A DNA stretch of 12,500 nt from Thioalkalivibrio sp. Its GTDB lineage: Bacteria > Pseudomonadota > Gammaproteobacteria > Ectothiorhodospirales > Ectothiorhodospiraceae. Both the position numbers and the translations under genes were made by a program. The stretch covers positions 1 to 12,500 of the forward strand of contig JAGTVE010000064.1 of NCBI GenBank assembly GCA_018224485.1, written 5' to 3'. Shown piece by piece: positions 1 to 12,497 of the stretch (position 1 is the first letter of the stretch; each line of letters starts with the position of its first letter). The notes beneath the pieces were generated by a model, which saw only the letters and a list, made by a program, of their open reading frames with translations, did no database searches and was not told the origin of the DNA.

Positions 1-176
1 CCCAAACCGTCGCCGCGCTTGCTCTCGATCTGGTCGAGCGCGCCGTAGATCACGCCCTCGGCGACCGACTTCTTGCCGTCGCGCATCACGGTGTTGATGA
101 ATTTGGCCAGGCGCTCGTTGCCGAACTTCGGGTCGGGGAGAATCTGGCGCTTCGGAGCCTCTGATCTTCTGGACAT
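1..176 (-). CDS. rpsG: 30S ribosomal protein S7, N-terminal part (runs off the window)
   Basis: S7 is a primary binding protein of the 3' major domain of 16S rRNA and nucleates assembly of the small-subunit head. In E. coli it is also the translational repressor of the str operon. Reading back from the ATG at 176, the visible 58 codons give MSRRSEAPKRQILPDPKFGN..., then NTVMRDGKKSVAEGVIYGAL and a segment ending ESKRGDGLG. The ILPDPKFG and DGKKS blocks are hallmarks of bacterial S7. A Shine-Dalgarno-like AGGAAG lies a few bases before the ATG. The gene starts only 24 nt after the rpsL stop, so it is almost certainly on the same transcript. The remaining roughly 100 residues lie beyond position 1. 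The identification is firm; full length and integrity cannot be judged here. Confidence 0.97.
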   Translation of the reverse strand, partial: MSRRSEAPKRQILPDPKFGNERLAKFINTVMRDGKKSVAEGVIYGALDQIESKRGDGL

Positions 177-200
177 GGTTGTCTTCCTGAGCCGACGGTA

Positions 201-578
201 TTAGGTCTTCTTCGGGCGCTTCGCACCGTATTTCGATCGGCCCTGGGTGCGCTTTTGCACGCCCTGGGTGTCGAGACTGCCGCGCACGGTGTGGTACCGC
301 ACGCCCGGCAGGTCCTTCACACGGCCGCCGCGAATCAGGACCACCGAGTGCTCCTGCAGGTTGTGACCCTCGCCGCCGATGTAGCTGCTGACCTCGTAAC
401 CGTTGGTCAGGCGCACGCGCGCGACCTTGCGCAGGGCGGAGTTCGGCTTCTTTGGGGTAGTGGTGTAGACACGCGTGCAGACACCCCGCTTCTGCGGCGA
501 GCCCTGCAACGCAGGCACCGCGCTCTTCTCCACCTTGCGCTTGCGCGGCTTGCGCACCAACTGGTTAATCGTGGCCAT
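201..578 (-). CDS. rpsL: 30S ribosomal protein S12
   Basis: S12 sits at the decoding centre of the 30S subunit and affects accuracy of tRNA selection. The 125-residue product starts MATINQLVRKPRKRK and ends RSKYGAKRPKKT; E. coli S12 is 124 aa. The start is the ATG at 578, matching the family N-terminus and preceded by AGGAG about 10 nt upstream; an upstream in-frame extension has no family match. The TTTPKKPNSALRK block places the streptomycin-contact lysine at residue 43. The GGRVKDLPGVRYH loop holds Lys88 and Asp89, the latter methylthiolated in many bacteria. No classical streptomycin-resistance substitution is visible at 43 or 88. It is the first gene of the str group and is preceded by its own promoter-like sequence in the gap after rpoC. 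Confidence 0.98.
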   Translation of the reverse strand: MATINQLVRKPRKRKVEKSAVPALQGSPQKRGVCTRVYTTTPKKPNSALRKVARVRLTNGYEVSSYIGGEGHNLQEHSVVLIRGGRVKDLPGVRYHTVRGSLDTQGVQKRTQGRSKYGAKRPKKT

Positions 579-598
579 GCAACACTTTCTCCTAGCCG

Positions 599-635
599 AA
601 AAATAACGACAGGCCGATACCACGACCGGCCTGCC
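599..635 (-). terminator. Hairpin plus U-rich tract in the rpsL leader: candidate attenuator or rpoBC terminator
   Basis: On the minus strand the arms GGCAGGCCG (635-627) and CGGCCTGTC (616-608) form a 9-bp stem with one G-U pair and a 10-nt loop. It is followed by GTTATTTTT (607-599). This has the form of a Rho-independent terminator, though the T tract is interrupted by one A. It lies downstream of the promoter-like sequence at 647-675, so it would be transcribed both by read-through from rpoC and by transcripts that start at that promoter. It may act as a partial terminator, an attenuator or an mRNA-stabilising leader hairpin. The structure is seen directly; the function is inferred. Confidence 0.5.
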
Positions 636-646
636 GAGGGAGCGGA

Positions 647-675
647 ATTTTAAGGACCGCCCCCACCACTGTCAA
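647..675 (-). promoter_or_regulatory. Sigma70-type promoter for rpsL-rpsG (str operon)
   Basis: On the minus strand a perfect -35 hexamer TTGACA (675-670) is separated by exactly 17 bp from TAAAAT (652-647), five of six matches to the -10 consensus. This lies between the rpoC stop and rpsL. Transcription would start near position 640, giving a leader of about 60 nt. The stretch after the -10 box, TCCGCTCCC, is C-rich; such discriminators are known from promoters under stringent (ppGpp) control, so that type of regulation is possible here but inferred. This is the best match to a promoter that I found in the gene gaps. Confidence 0.75.
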
Positions 676-687
676 GGTAAGTTGCCG

Positions 688-4905
<4,218 letters not shown>

Positions 4906-4929
4906 TCGTTTGCCCCGCAAAAGGTCTTG

Positions 4930-4951
4930 CCGGGGTGCCACCGCACCCCGG
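4930..4951 (-). other. Perfect 9-bp hairpin in the rpoB-rpoC gap
   Basis: The arms CCGGGGTGC (4951-4943) and GCACCCCGG (4938-4930) form a perfect 9-bp GC-rich stem with a 4-nt GGTG loop, in the 66-nt gap between rpoB and rpoC. No T-run follows, so it is not a standard intrinsic terminator. The weak rpoC ribosome-binding GGGG at 4916-4913 lies 13 nt beyond the stem, and part of the 3' arm (CCCCG) could alternatively pair with CGGGG there. It may serve as an mRNA processing or stability element or affect rpoC translation; only the structure is seen. Confidence 0.6.
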
Positions 4952-4971
4952 AATGTACGTCCGCTGGCATA

Positions 4972-9048
<4,077 letters not shown>

Positions 9049-9078
9049 GGGTTACCTCGACAGCAACTGGGGTAATCG

Positions 9079-9098
9079 GGTGGCGTGGCGACGCCACC
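9079..9098 (-). other. Perfect 8-bp hairpin in the rplL-rpoB gap (rpoB-proximal)
   Basis: GGTGGCGT (9098-9091) pairs with ACGCCACC (9086-9079) across a 4-nt CGCC loop, about 30 nt before the rpoB start. It is followed by CGATTACCCC, not by a T-run, so it is not a simple intrinsic terminator. It lies where E. coli has RNase III processing between rplL and rpoB; a similar role here is inferred from position only. Confidence 0.55.
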
Positions 9099-9106
9099 AC
9101 GGGCCA

Positions 9107-9134
9107 GGGCTGACGGACTTCCGCCCGCCAGCCC
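9107..9134 (-). other. 10-bp hairpin in the rplL-rpoB gap (rplL-proximal)
   Basis: GGGCTGGCGG (9134-9125) pairs with CCGTCAGCCC (9116-9107), ten pairs including one G-U, with an 8-nt loop. No T-run follows. E. coli has a partial attenuator in the same gap that lowers rpoBC expression relative to rplL; this hairpin is a candidate for a comparable step, perhaps by pausing or Rho action. It overlaps the short CCCCGGGG palindrome at 9132-9139. Confidence 0.55.
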
Positions 9135-9176
9135 CGGGGTTCCGTGCTAGCTCACGAAACAACTGACAGAAACGTC

Positions 9177-9557
9177 TTACTTCAACTCGACCGTGGCGCC
9201 GGCCTCTTCGAGTTCCTTCTTCATCTTCTCGGCCTCGTCCTTGGTCGCCGATTCCTTCACGGTCGCCGGCACGCCCTCGACCATGTCCTTGGCCTCCTTC
9301 AGGCCCAGACCGGTCAACGCCCGCACGACCTTGATCACGCCAACCTTGTTGGAGCCGAAGCTGCTCATCACCACGTTGAACTCGTCCTTGACCTCTTCCG
9401 CTTCGGCCTCACCGCCGCCGGCGGCGGCCGGTGCGGCGGCCACGGCGGCGGCGGCCGATACACCGAACTTCTCTTCCATCGCGCTGATCAGGTCAACGAC
9501 CTCGAGCACGGTCATGTTGCCGATCGTCTCCAGGATTTCCTCTTTCGAAACTGCCAT
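9177..9557 (-). CDS. rplL: 50S ribosomal protein L7/L12
   Basis: L7/L12 is the multicopy acidic stalk protein that recruits translation GTPases to the large subunit. The 126-residue product shows the standard three parts. The N-terminal dimerisation and L10-binding domain spans residues 1 to about 33 (SKEEILETIGNMTVLEVVDL). A flexible Ala/Gly/Glu-rich hinge spans about 34-56 (AAAAVAAAPAAAGGG). The globular C-terminal domain holds the factor-binding segment KVGVIKVVRALTGLGLKEAK (71-90). The ATG at 9557 is preceded by TAGGAG at good spacing. The gene follows rplJ by 44 nt, containing only a small 4-bp hairpin, so the two are co-transcribed; higher output of L12 than L10 would need stronger translation. 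E. coli L7/L12 is 121 aa; the difference is mainly in the hinge. Confidence 0.98.
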   Translation of the reverse strand: MAVSKEEILETIGNMTVLEVVDLISAMEEKFGVSAAAAVAAAPAAAGGGEAEAEEVKDEFNVVMSSFGSNKVGVIKVVRALTGLGLKEAKDMVEGVPATVKESATKDEAEKMKKELEEAGATVELK

Positions 9558-9601
9558 CTTGATTCTCCTAGTGGGCTACCGCCCGTCTATTCAGAAATGT
9601 T

Positions 9602-10132
9602 TCAGGCGGCTGCCTGCTTTTGATCACGGATCGCTGCCACGGTGCGCACCATCTTGCCCGGTACCTCGTTGAGGGTGCGGGCGAACTTGTCGAGCGGTGC
9701 CCTCATCACGGCCATCAGCAGACTGATGGCCTCGTCGCGGGTCGGCAGCTCGGCGAGCCGATCGAGATCGGCCACGCCCAGCAGTTGACCCCCGAAGGAG
9801 ACCAGCTTGACCTGCAGCCTGTCGTTGGTCTTCGCGAAGCCCTTCACCAGCCGCGCGGCCGAACCGGGATCCTCCTCGCTGAATGCCAGCAGCAGCGGGC
9901 CGACGAAGCCCTCCTGCATGCATTCGAAGTCGGTTCCCTCGACCGCCCGCCGGGCCAGGGTGTTCTTCACGACCCGCAGGTAGACCCCGGAAGACCGCGC
10001 CTGCCTGCGCAGTTCGGTCATCTGGGCCACCGACAGACCACGATATTCCGCTGCAATGGCGGAATGCGCCGAGGCGGCAACCGCGGCCACTTCCGAGACA
10101 ACCACCTTCTTGTCATCGAGATTCATAGCCAC
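9602..10132 (-). CDS. rplJ: 50S ribosomal protein L10, GTG start
   Basis: L10 anchors L7/L12 dimers to the large-subunit stalk and, as the L10-L12 complex, represses its own mRNA in E. coli. The 176-residue product aligns with E. coli L10 without a gap over the first 135 residues, including GVYLRVVKNTLARRAVEGT (49-67). The start is a GTG at 10132 (read as MAMNLDDKK). GGAGG lies 9 nt before it, whereas the in-frame ATG at 10126 would be 15 nt away, and the family N-terminus (MALNLQDK in E. coli) also fits the GTG. The C-terminal L12-binding helix (about 136-176) is 11 residues longer than in E. coli, with segments LDKFARTLNEVP and GKMVRTVAAIRD resembling each other. That may mean three L12 dimers instead of two. 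The gene is preceded by a 211-nt structured leader. Confidence 0.98.
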   Translation of the reverse strand: MAMNLDDKKVVVSEVAAVAASAHSAIAAEYRGLSVAQMTELRRQARSSGVYLRVVKNTLARRAVEGTDFECMQEGFVGPLLLAFSEEDPGSAARLVKGFAKTNDRLQVKLVSFGGQLLGVADLDRLAELPTRDEAISLLMAVMRAPLDKFARTLNEVPGKMVRTVAAIRDQKQAAA

Positions 10133-10140
10133 GTTGTCTT

Positions 10141-10146
10141 TCCTCC
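10141..10146 (-). promoter_or_regulatory. Shine-Dalgarno that sets the GTG start of rplJ
   Basis: GGAGGA (10146-10141) lies 9 nt, counted from the end of GGAGG, before the GTG at 10132 and 15 nt before the next in-frame ATG at 10126. Spacing therefore favours GTG. It sits only 5 nt after the 3' end of a strong hairpin (10172-10152). Confidence 0.75.
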
Positions 10147-10151
10147 ATTGT

Positions 10152-10172
10152 GATCGCCGGTGCCCGGCGATC
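10152..10172 (-). other. 9-bp hairpin just upstream of the rplJ ribosome-binding site
   Basis: GATCGCCGG (10172-10164) and CCGGCGATC (10160-10152) form a perfect 9-bp stem closed by a 3-nt GCA loop. It ends 5 nt before the rplJ Shine-Dalgarno. Such a stem could keep the ribosome-binding site open, or be refolded when L10 binds the upstream element; the structure is seen, the role is inferred. Confidence 0.6.
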
Positions 10173-10246
10173 GTTGCAGACCGGGTCGACTGCCCCCGGG
10201 GCTTCCTGGTGCTTCCCGCCGCAGGACATTCCTGAATCGGGCCGAC

Positions 10247-10302
10247 ACCATCTGCGCAGGCTGTGTTTTTAAGCGGCGTGCCGCGCCTGCGGTCTTGGAT
10301 GG
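10247..10302 (-). promoter_or_regulatory. L10 ribosomal-protein leader: L10(L12) binding element
   Basis: The minus strand shows the two-helix arrangement of the known bacterial L10 leader. A lower stem pairs CCATC (10302-10298, extendable 5' to ACCATC) with GATGG (10252-10248). An internal loop of AAGAC on one side and CA on the other resembles a kink-turn. An upper stem pairs CGCAGG with CCTGCG. Above it lie a small GC-rich hairpin and an A-rich bulge, TTAAAAACACAG. The E. coli leader as I recall it has the same AAGACCGCAGG...CCTGCG core and closing CCGTC/GACGG stem. Excess L10-L12 complex would bind here and repress translation of rplJ and rplL. The element lies about 115 nt before the rplJ start. 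A second hairpin (CGCCGCC/GGCGGCG, 10322-10305) immediately precedes it. I saw no convincing promoter in this gap. Confidence 0.88.
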
Positions 10303-10304
10303 TC

Positions 10305-10322
10305 CGCCGCCGGATGGCGGCG
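10305..10322 (-). other. 7-bp hairpin at the 5' side of the L10 leader
   Basis: CGCCGCC (10322-10316) pairs with GGCGGCG (10311-10305) across an ATCC loop, between the rplA stop and the L10-binding element. It probably belongs to the folded leader. No T-run follows, so a terminator after rplA is unlikely. Confidence 0.5.
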
Positions 10323-10343
10323 TCCTACCCAAATCAAGGTACT

Positions 10344-11039
10344 TCAGAGCTTCAAGGTCGCCGGATCCACCTGCAGGCCCGGACCCATCGTGGACGAGAC
10401 CGTGACGCGCCGGACGTACACGCCCTTGGACGTGGACGGCTTCAGCTTCATCAGGTCGGCCAGCAATGCGTTCAGGTTCTCGGTCAGCGCATCGCTGGCA
10501 AAGTCGATCGCGCCGATCGAGCAGTGGATGATGCCGGCCTTGTCGGTGCGGTAGCGGACCTGACCGCCCTTCGCGTTCTTCACCGCCGTGGCGACGTCCG
10601 GGGTCACGGTGCCAACCTTGGGGTTCGGCATCAGCCCGCGCGGACCGAGGATCTGGCCAAGCTGACCCACCACACGCATCGCGTCCGGCGAGGCGACCAC
10701 CACGTCGAAGTTCAGCTCTCCGGCCCGGACCTGCTCCGCGAGGTCCTCCATGCCGACCACATCGGCGCCGGCCTCCCGGGCCGCGTCGGCATTCGCTCCC
10801 TGCGTGAACACCGCCACACGCACGGTCTTGCCGGTTCCGTTGGGCAACACAGTGGAACCCCGCACCACCTGGTCCGACTTGCGCGGATCGACACCGAGAT
10901 TCACCGATGCATCCACCGACTCGCGGAACTTCACCGCGGACACGTCGCGCAACACGTCGAAGGCCTCGGCGGCAGGATAGGTCGCGCCCGGACGGGCCTT
11001 TTCGCGGATCGCGCGGGCACGCTTGGAGATCTTCGCCAT
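10344..11039 (-). CDS. rplA: 50S ribosomal protein L1
   Basis: L1 binds 23S rRNA at the mobile L1 stalk near the E site and helps move deacylated tRNA out of the ribosome. In E. coli it also represses the L11-L1 mRNA. The product is 231 aa (E. coli 234), starting MAKISKRARAIREKARPG and ending TLKL. Domain I comprises roughly residues 1-67 and 160-231 and domain II roughly 68-159. The family block LGPRGLMPNPK is at 131-141, and the terminal part holds TSKGVYVRRVTVSSTMGPG. The ATG at 11039 matches the family start; a 16-codon extension overlapping rplK has no family match. Only one base separates the rplK stop from this ATG, and the GGAGG ribosome-binding site lies inside the end of rplK, so translational coupling is likely. 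Confidence 0.98.
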   Translation of the reverse strand: MAKISKRARAIREKARPGATYPAAEAFDVLRDVSAVKFRESVDASVNLGVDPRKSDQVVRGSTVLPNGTGKTVRVAVFTQGANADAAREAGADVVGMEDLAEQVRAGELNFDVVVASPDAMRVVGQLGQILGPRGLMPNPKVGTVTPDVATAVKNAKGGQVRYRTDKAGIIHCSIGAIDFASDALTENLNALLADLMKLKPSTSKGVYVRRVTVSSTMGPGLQVDPATLKL

Positions 11040-11040
11040 C

Positions 11041-11472
11041 TCAGAGACCCTCCACTTGCAGGCCCATGCTGCGGGCACTTCCGGCAATGGTGCGCACCGC
11101 GGAGTCCAGGTCGGCCGCGGTCAGATCGGGCTCCTTCGCCCGCGCGATCTCCTCGAGCTGCTCGCGGGTGACCGTACCCACCTTCTTGGTGTTCGGCGTG
11201 CCCGACCCGCTGGTGACCCCGGCTGCCTTCTTCAGGAGCACCGACGCCGGGGGCGTCTTGGTGACATAGGTGAAGCTGCGGTCCGCGTAGACGGTGATCA
11301 CCACCGGAATCGGCAGTCCCGGCTCCATGCTCTGCGTGGCCGCGTTGAAGGCCTTGCAGAATTCCATGATGTTGACGCCCCGCTGGCCGAGCGCCGGACC
11401 CACGGGCGGACTCGGGTTGGCCTTGCCGGCCGGGACCTGCAGCTTGATGTATGCGGTAATCTTCTTGGCCAT
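11041..11472 (-). CDS. rplK: 50S ribosomal protein L11
   Basis: L11 binds the GTPase-associated centre of 23S rRNA, at the base of the L7/L12 stalk. It takes part in factor binding and in activation of RelA in the stringent response. The product is 143 aa (E. coli 142). The N-terminal domain begins MAKKITAYIKLQVPAGKANP, and the proline-containing segment SPPVGPALGQRGVNIMEF (21-38) is the thiostrepton-contact region. The C-terminal rRNA-binding domain holds KKAAGVTSGSGTPNTKKVG and ends ARSMGLQVEGL. The ATG at 11472 is preceded by AAGGAG. The gene follows nusG by 67 nt, which includes a structured region that could be an L1-type operator, and runs into rplA. Confidence 0.98.
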   Translation of the reverse strand: MAKKITAYIKLQVPAGKANPSPPVGPALGQRGVNIMEFCKAFNAATQSMEPGLPIPVVITVYADRSFTYVTKTPPASVLLKKAAGVTSGSGTPNTKKVGTVTREQLEEIARAKEPDLTAADLDSAVRTIAGSARSMGLQVEGL

Positions 11473-11481
11473 TTCCTCTCC

Positions 11482-11512
11482 TTCGGGTACAAGCGCCTCG
11501 CGGCTCCCCGAA
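11482..11512 (-). promoter_or_regulatory. Candidate L1-type translational operator before rplK
   Basis: On the minus strand TTCGGG (11512-11507) pairs with CCCGAA (11487-11482). Inside is a GCC-GCGA-GGC stem-loop with a GNRA-type loop, separated from the outer stem by an asymmetric internal loop (GA against GCTTGTA). Two short helices around an asymmetric loop, with GGGGAG on one side and TACCC on the other, is the general shape of L1 targets in 23S rRNA and L11-L1 mRNAs. The stem ends directly at the GGAG ribosome-binding site. The structure is seen; L1 binding is inferred. Confidence 0.4.
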
Positions 11513-11523
11513 CCGGTTCAACA

Positions 11524-11539
11524 CGCGGCCGGTGCCGCG
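11524..11539 (-). other. 6-bp hairpin immediately after the nusG stop
   Basis: CGCGGC (11539-11534) pairs with GCCGCG (11529-11524) across an ACCG loop, starting at the base after the nusG TGA. The following bases are TGTTGAACC, not a T-run, so it does not look like an intrinsic terminator. In E. coli a promoter for rplKAJL lies in this gap; I found no convincing -35/-10 pair here. Confidence 0.4.
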
Positions 11540-12073
11540 TCAGGATTTCTCGACTTGATGGAACTCGAGTTCCACGGGCGTCGAGCGCCCGAATATCTGC
11601 ACGGCCACCAGGAGGCGGCTCTTGTCGTAGTTGACCTCTTCAACCACGCCATTGAAGTCGTTGAACGGGCCTTCCACGACGCGCACCATTTCGCCGACCT
11701 CGAACAGCACCTTCGGCCTCGGTTTCTCCGCGCCCTCCTGCATGCGCTGCAGGATCGCGTCCGCCTCCTTGTCGCTGATCGGCGCGGGTCTGTCCGCAGA
11801 GCCGCCGATGAAACCGAGAACACGCGGGACCGCCTTGACCAGGTGCCAGGCCTCGTCATTCAGGTCCATCTGCACCAGCACGTAGCCTGGGAAGAACTTG
11901 CGCTCGCTCTTCCGCTTCTGGCCGTCCTTCATCTCGACGACCTCTTCCGTGGGCACCAGGATCTCTCCGAAGTGATCCTGCATCCCGTAGCGCTCGATCC
12001 GCTCCTCGAGGGATCGCTTTACCTGTCCCTCGAAGCCCGAAAAGGCCTGAACCACATACCAGCGCAGTGCCAT
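11540..12073 (-). CDS. nusG: Transcription termination/antitermination factor NusG
   Basis: NusG binds RNA polymerase at the clamp, suppresses pausing, and links polymerase to Rho or to ribosomal S10. The product is 177 aa (E. coli 181). The N-terminal NGN domain opens MALRWYVVQAFSGFE, with the polymerase-facing motif RKFFPGYVLV at 58-67. A linker follows around 112-124. The C-terminal KOW domain (VGEMVRVVEGPFNDFNG) spans about 126-177 and carries IFGRSTPVELEF, with Phe161 at the position of E. coli Phe165, part of the Rho/S10 interface. The start at 12073 fits the family and has GGAGG 6 nt upstream; the in-frame extension to 12094 overlaps the end of secE and has no family match. The gap after secE is 13 nt, the classic secE-nusG pair. 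Confidence 0.98.
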   Translation of the reverse strand: MALRWYVVQAFSGFEGQVKRSLEERIERYGMQDHFGEILVPTEEVVEMKDGQKRKSERKFFPGYVLVQMDLNDEAWHLVKAVPRVLGFIGGSADRPAPISDKEADAILQRMQEGAEKPRPKVLFEVGEMVRVVEGPFNDFNGVVEEVNYDKSRLLVAVQIFGRSTPVELEFHQVEKS

Positions 12074-12086
12074 GCCTGTCCTCCGG

Positions 12087-12455
12087 TCAACCAATGAACT
12101 GCCGGATGGTCCAGCCCAGCAGCGTGTCCAGCAACCAGAGAAAGATCCCGACCAGGATCACCACACCGATCACGATCAGCGTGGTCTGGGTGGTCTCGAC
12201 CCGGGTCGGCCAGACCATCTTGCGGACCTCCGTGCGAGCGTTGCCCATGAAGCCCGCGAGCTGTCGGCCCTTGGAGGTCGTCGTCGTGATACCGATGGCG
12301 ACCCCGACGATGGCGAGCAGGCCGAGCACCCGTACCAGCACGGATTCGGCAGCGAAGTAGTAGAACCCCATCACGCCCGCGATCAGCAGCGCGATCGCTG
12401 CGAAGAGCTTGACCGTGTCAAGCCCGCCTCCAGTCTGTCCCGTACGTTCACTCAT
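12087..12455 (-). CDS. secE: Preprotein translocase subunit SecE
   Basis: SecE is the essential clamp subunit that embraces SecY in the inner-membrane SecYEG channel. The product is 122 aa (E. coli 127). Three membrane segments are visible: about 15-35 (VKLFAAIALLIAGVMGFYYF), about 40-56 (VRVLGLLAIVGVAIGI), and about 91-110 (TTLIVIGVVILVGIFLWLLD). The three-segment form is typical of gammaproteobacteria; most other bacteria have one. Between the second and third lies the conserved amphipathic helix with EVRKMVWPTRVET (76-88), the part that contacts SecY. The ATG at 12455 is preceded by AGGTGA about 8 nt upstream. Position directly before nusG confirms the call. No clear promoter is visible in the 45 bases upstream that fall within the window. 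Confidence 0.97.
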   Translation of the reverse strand: MSERTGQTGGGLDTVKLFAAIALLIAGVMGFYYFAAESVLVRVLGLLAIVGVAIGITTTTSKGRQLAGFMGNARTEVRKMVWPTRVETTQTTLIVIGVVILVGIFLWLLDTLLGWTIRQFIG

Positions 12456-12476
12456 GAAATAATCACCTGAAGCCCG

Positions 12477-12497
12477 CTGCCACTGGAAAGGTGGCAG
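12477..12497 (-). other. 7-bp hairpin in the secE leader
   Basis: CTGCCAC (12497-12491) pairs with GTGGCAG (12483-12477) across a 7-nt loop (CTTTCCA). It lies about 20 nt before the secE start. No T-run follows on the minus strand. It overlaps the possible tRNA CCA end, so the two structures could not form in the same molecule. Role unknown. Confidence 0.45.

Noticed and set aside
4930..4951. The rpoB-rpoC hairpin as a Rho-independent terminator
   Set aside because: No T-run follows the stem on either strand beyond a short TTTT 8 nt later, and termination here would uncouple two subunits that are needed together.
9421..9460. GCC/GCG-rich repeat-like stretch in rplL as a microsatellite or mobile-element trace
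   Set aside because: It encodes the Ala/Gly-rich flexible hinge that is normal in L7/L12.
9144..9623. + strand open frames over rplL, rplJ, rplA and rplK (for example 9144-9623, 9620-10153, 10263-11171)
   Set aside because: All are mirror frames of well-identified ribosomal protein genes on the minus strand, with low-complexity translations and no family match.
10114..10149. A tiny ORF on the minus strand starting at the ATG next to the rplJ Shine-Dalgarno (MEERQRGYESR)
   Set aside because: It overlaps the rplJ start in another frame, its ATG precedes the Shine-Dalgarno and no ribosome-binding site is visible for it; most likely chance.
10323..10343. A promoter after rplA, suggested by TTGATT on the minus strand
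   Set aside because: The sequence 17 bp downstream is TCCGGC, not a -10 element. A promoter inside rplA cannot be excluded but was not seen.
11473..11539. A promoter for rplKAJL in the nusG-rplK gap, suggested by TTGAAC
   Set aside because: No acceptable -10 hexamer lies 16-18 bp downstream on the minus strand; the gap is GC-rich and mainly structured.
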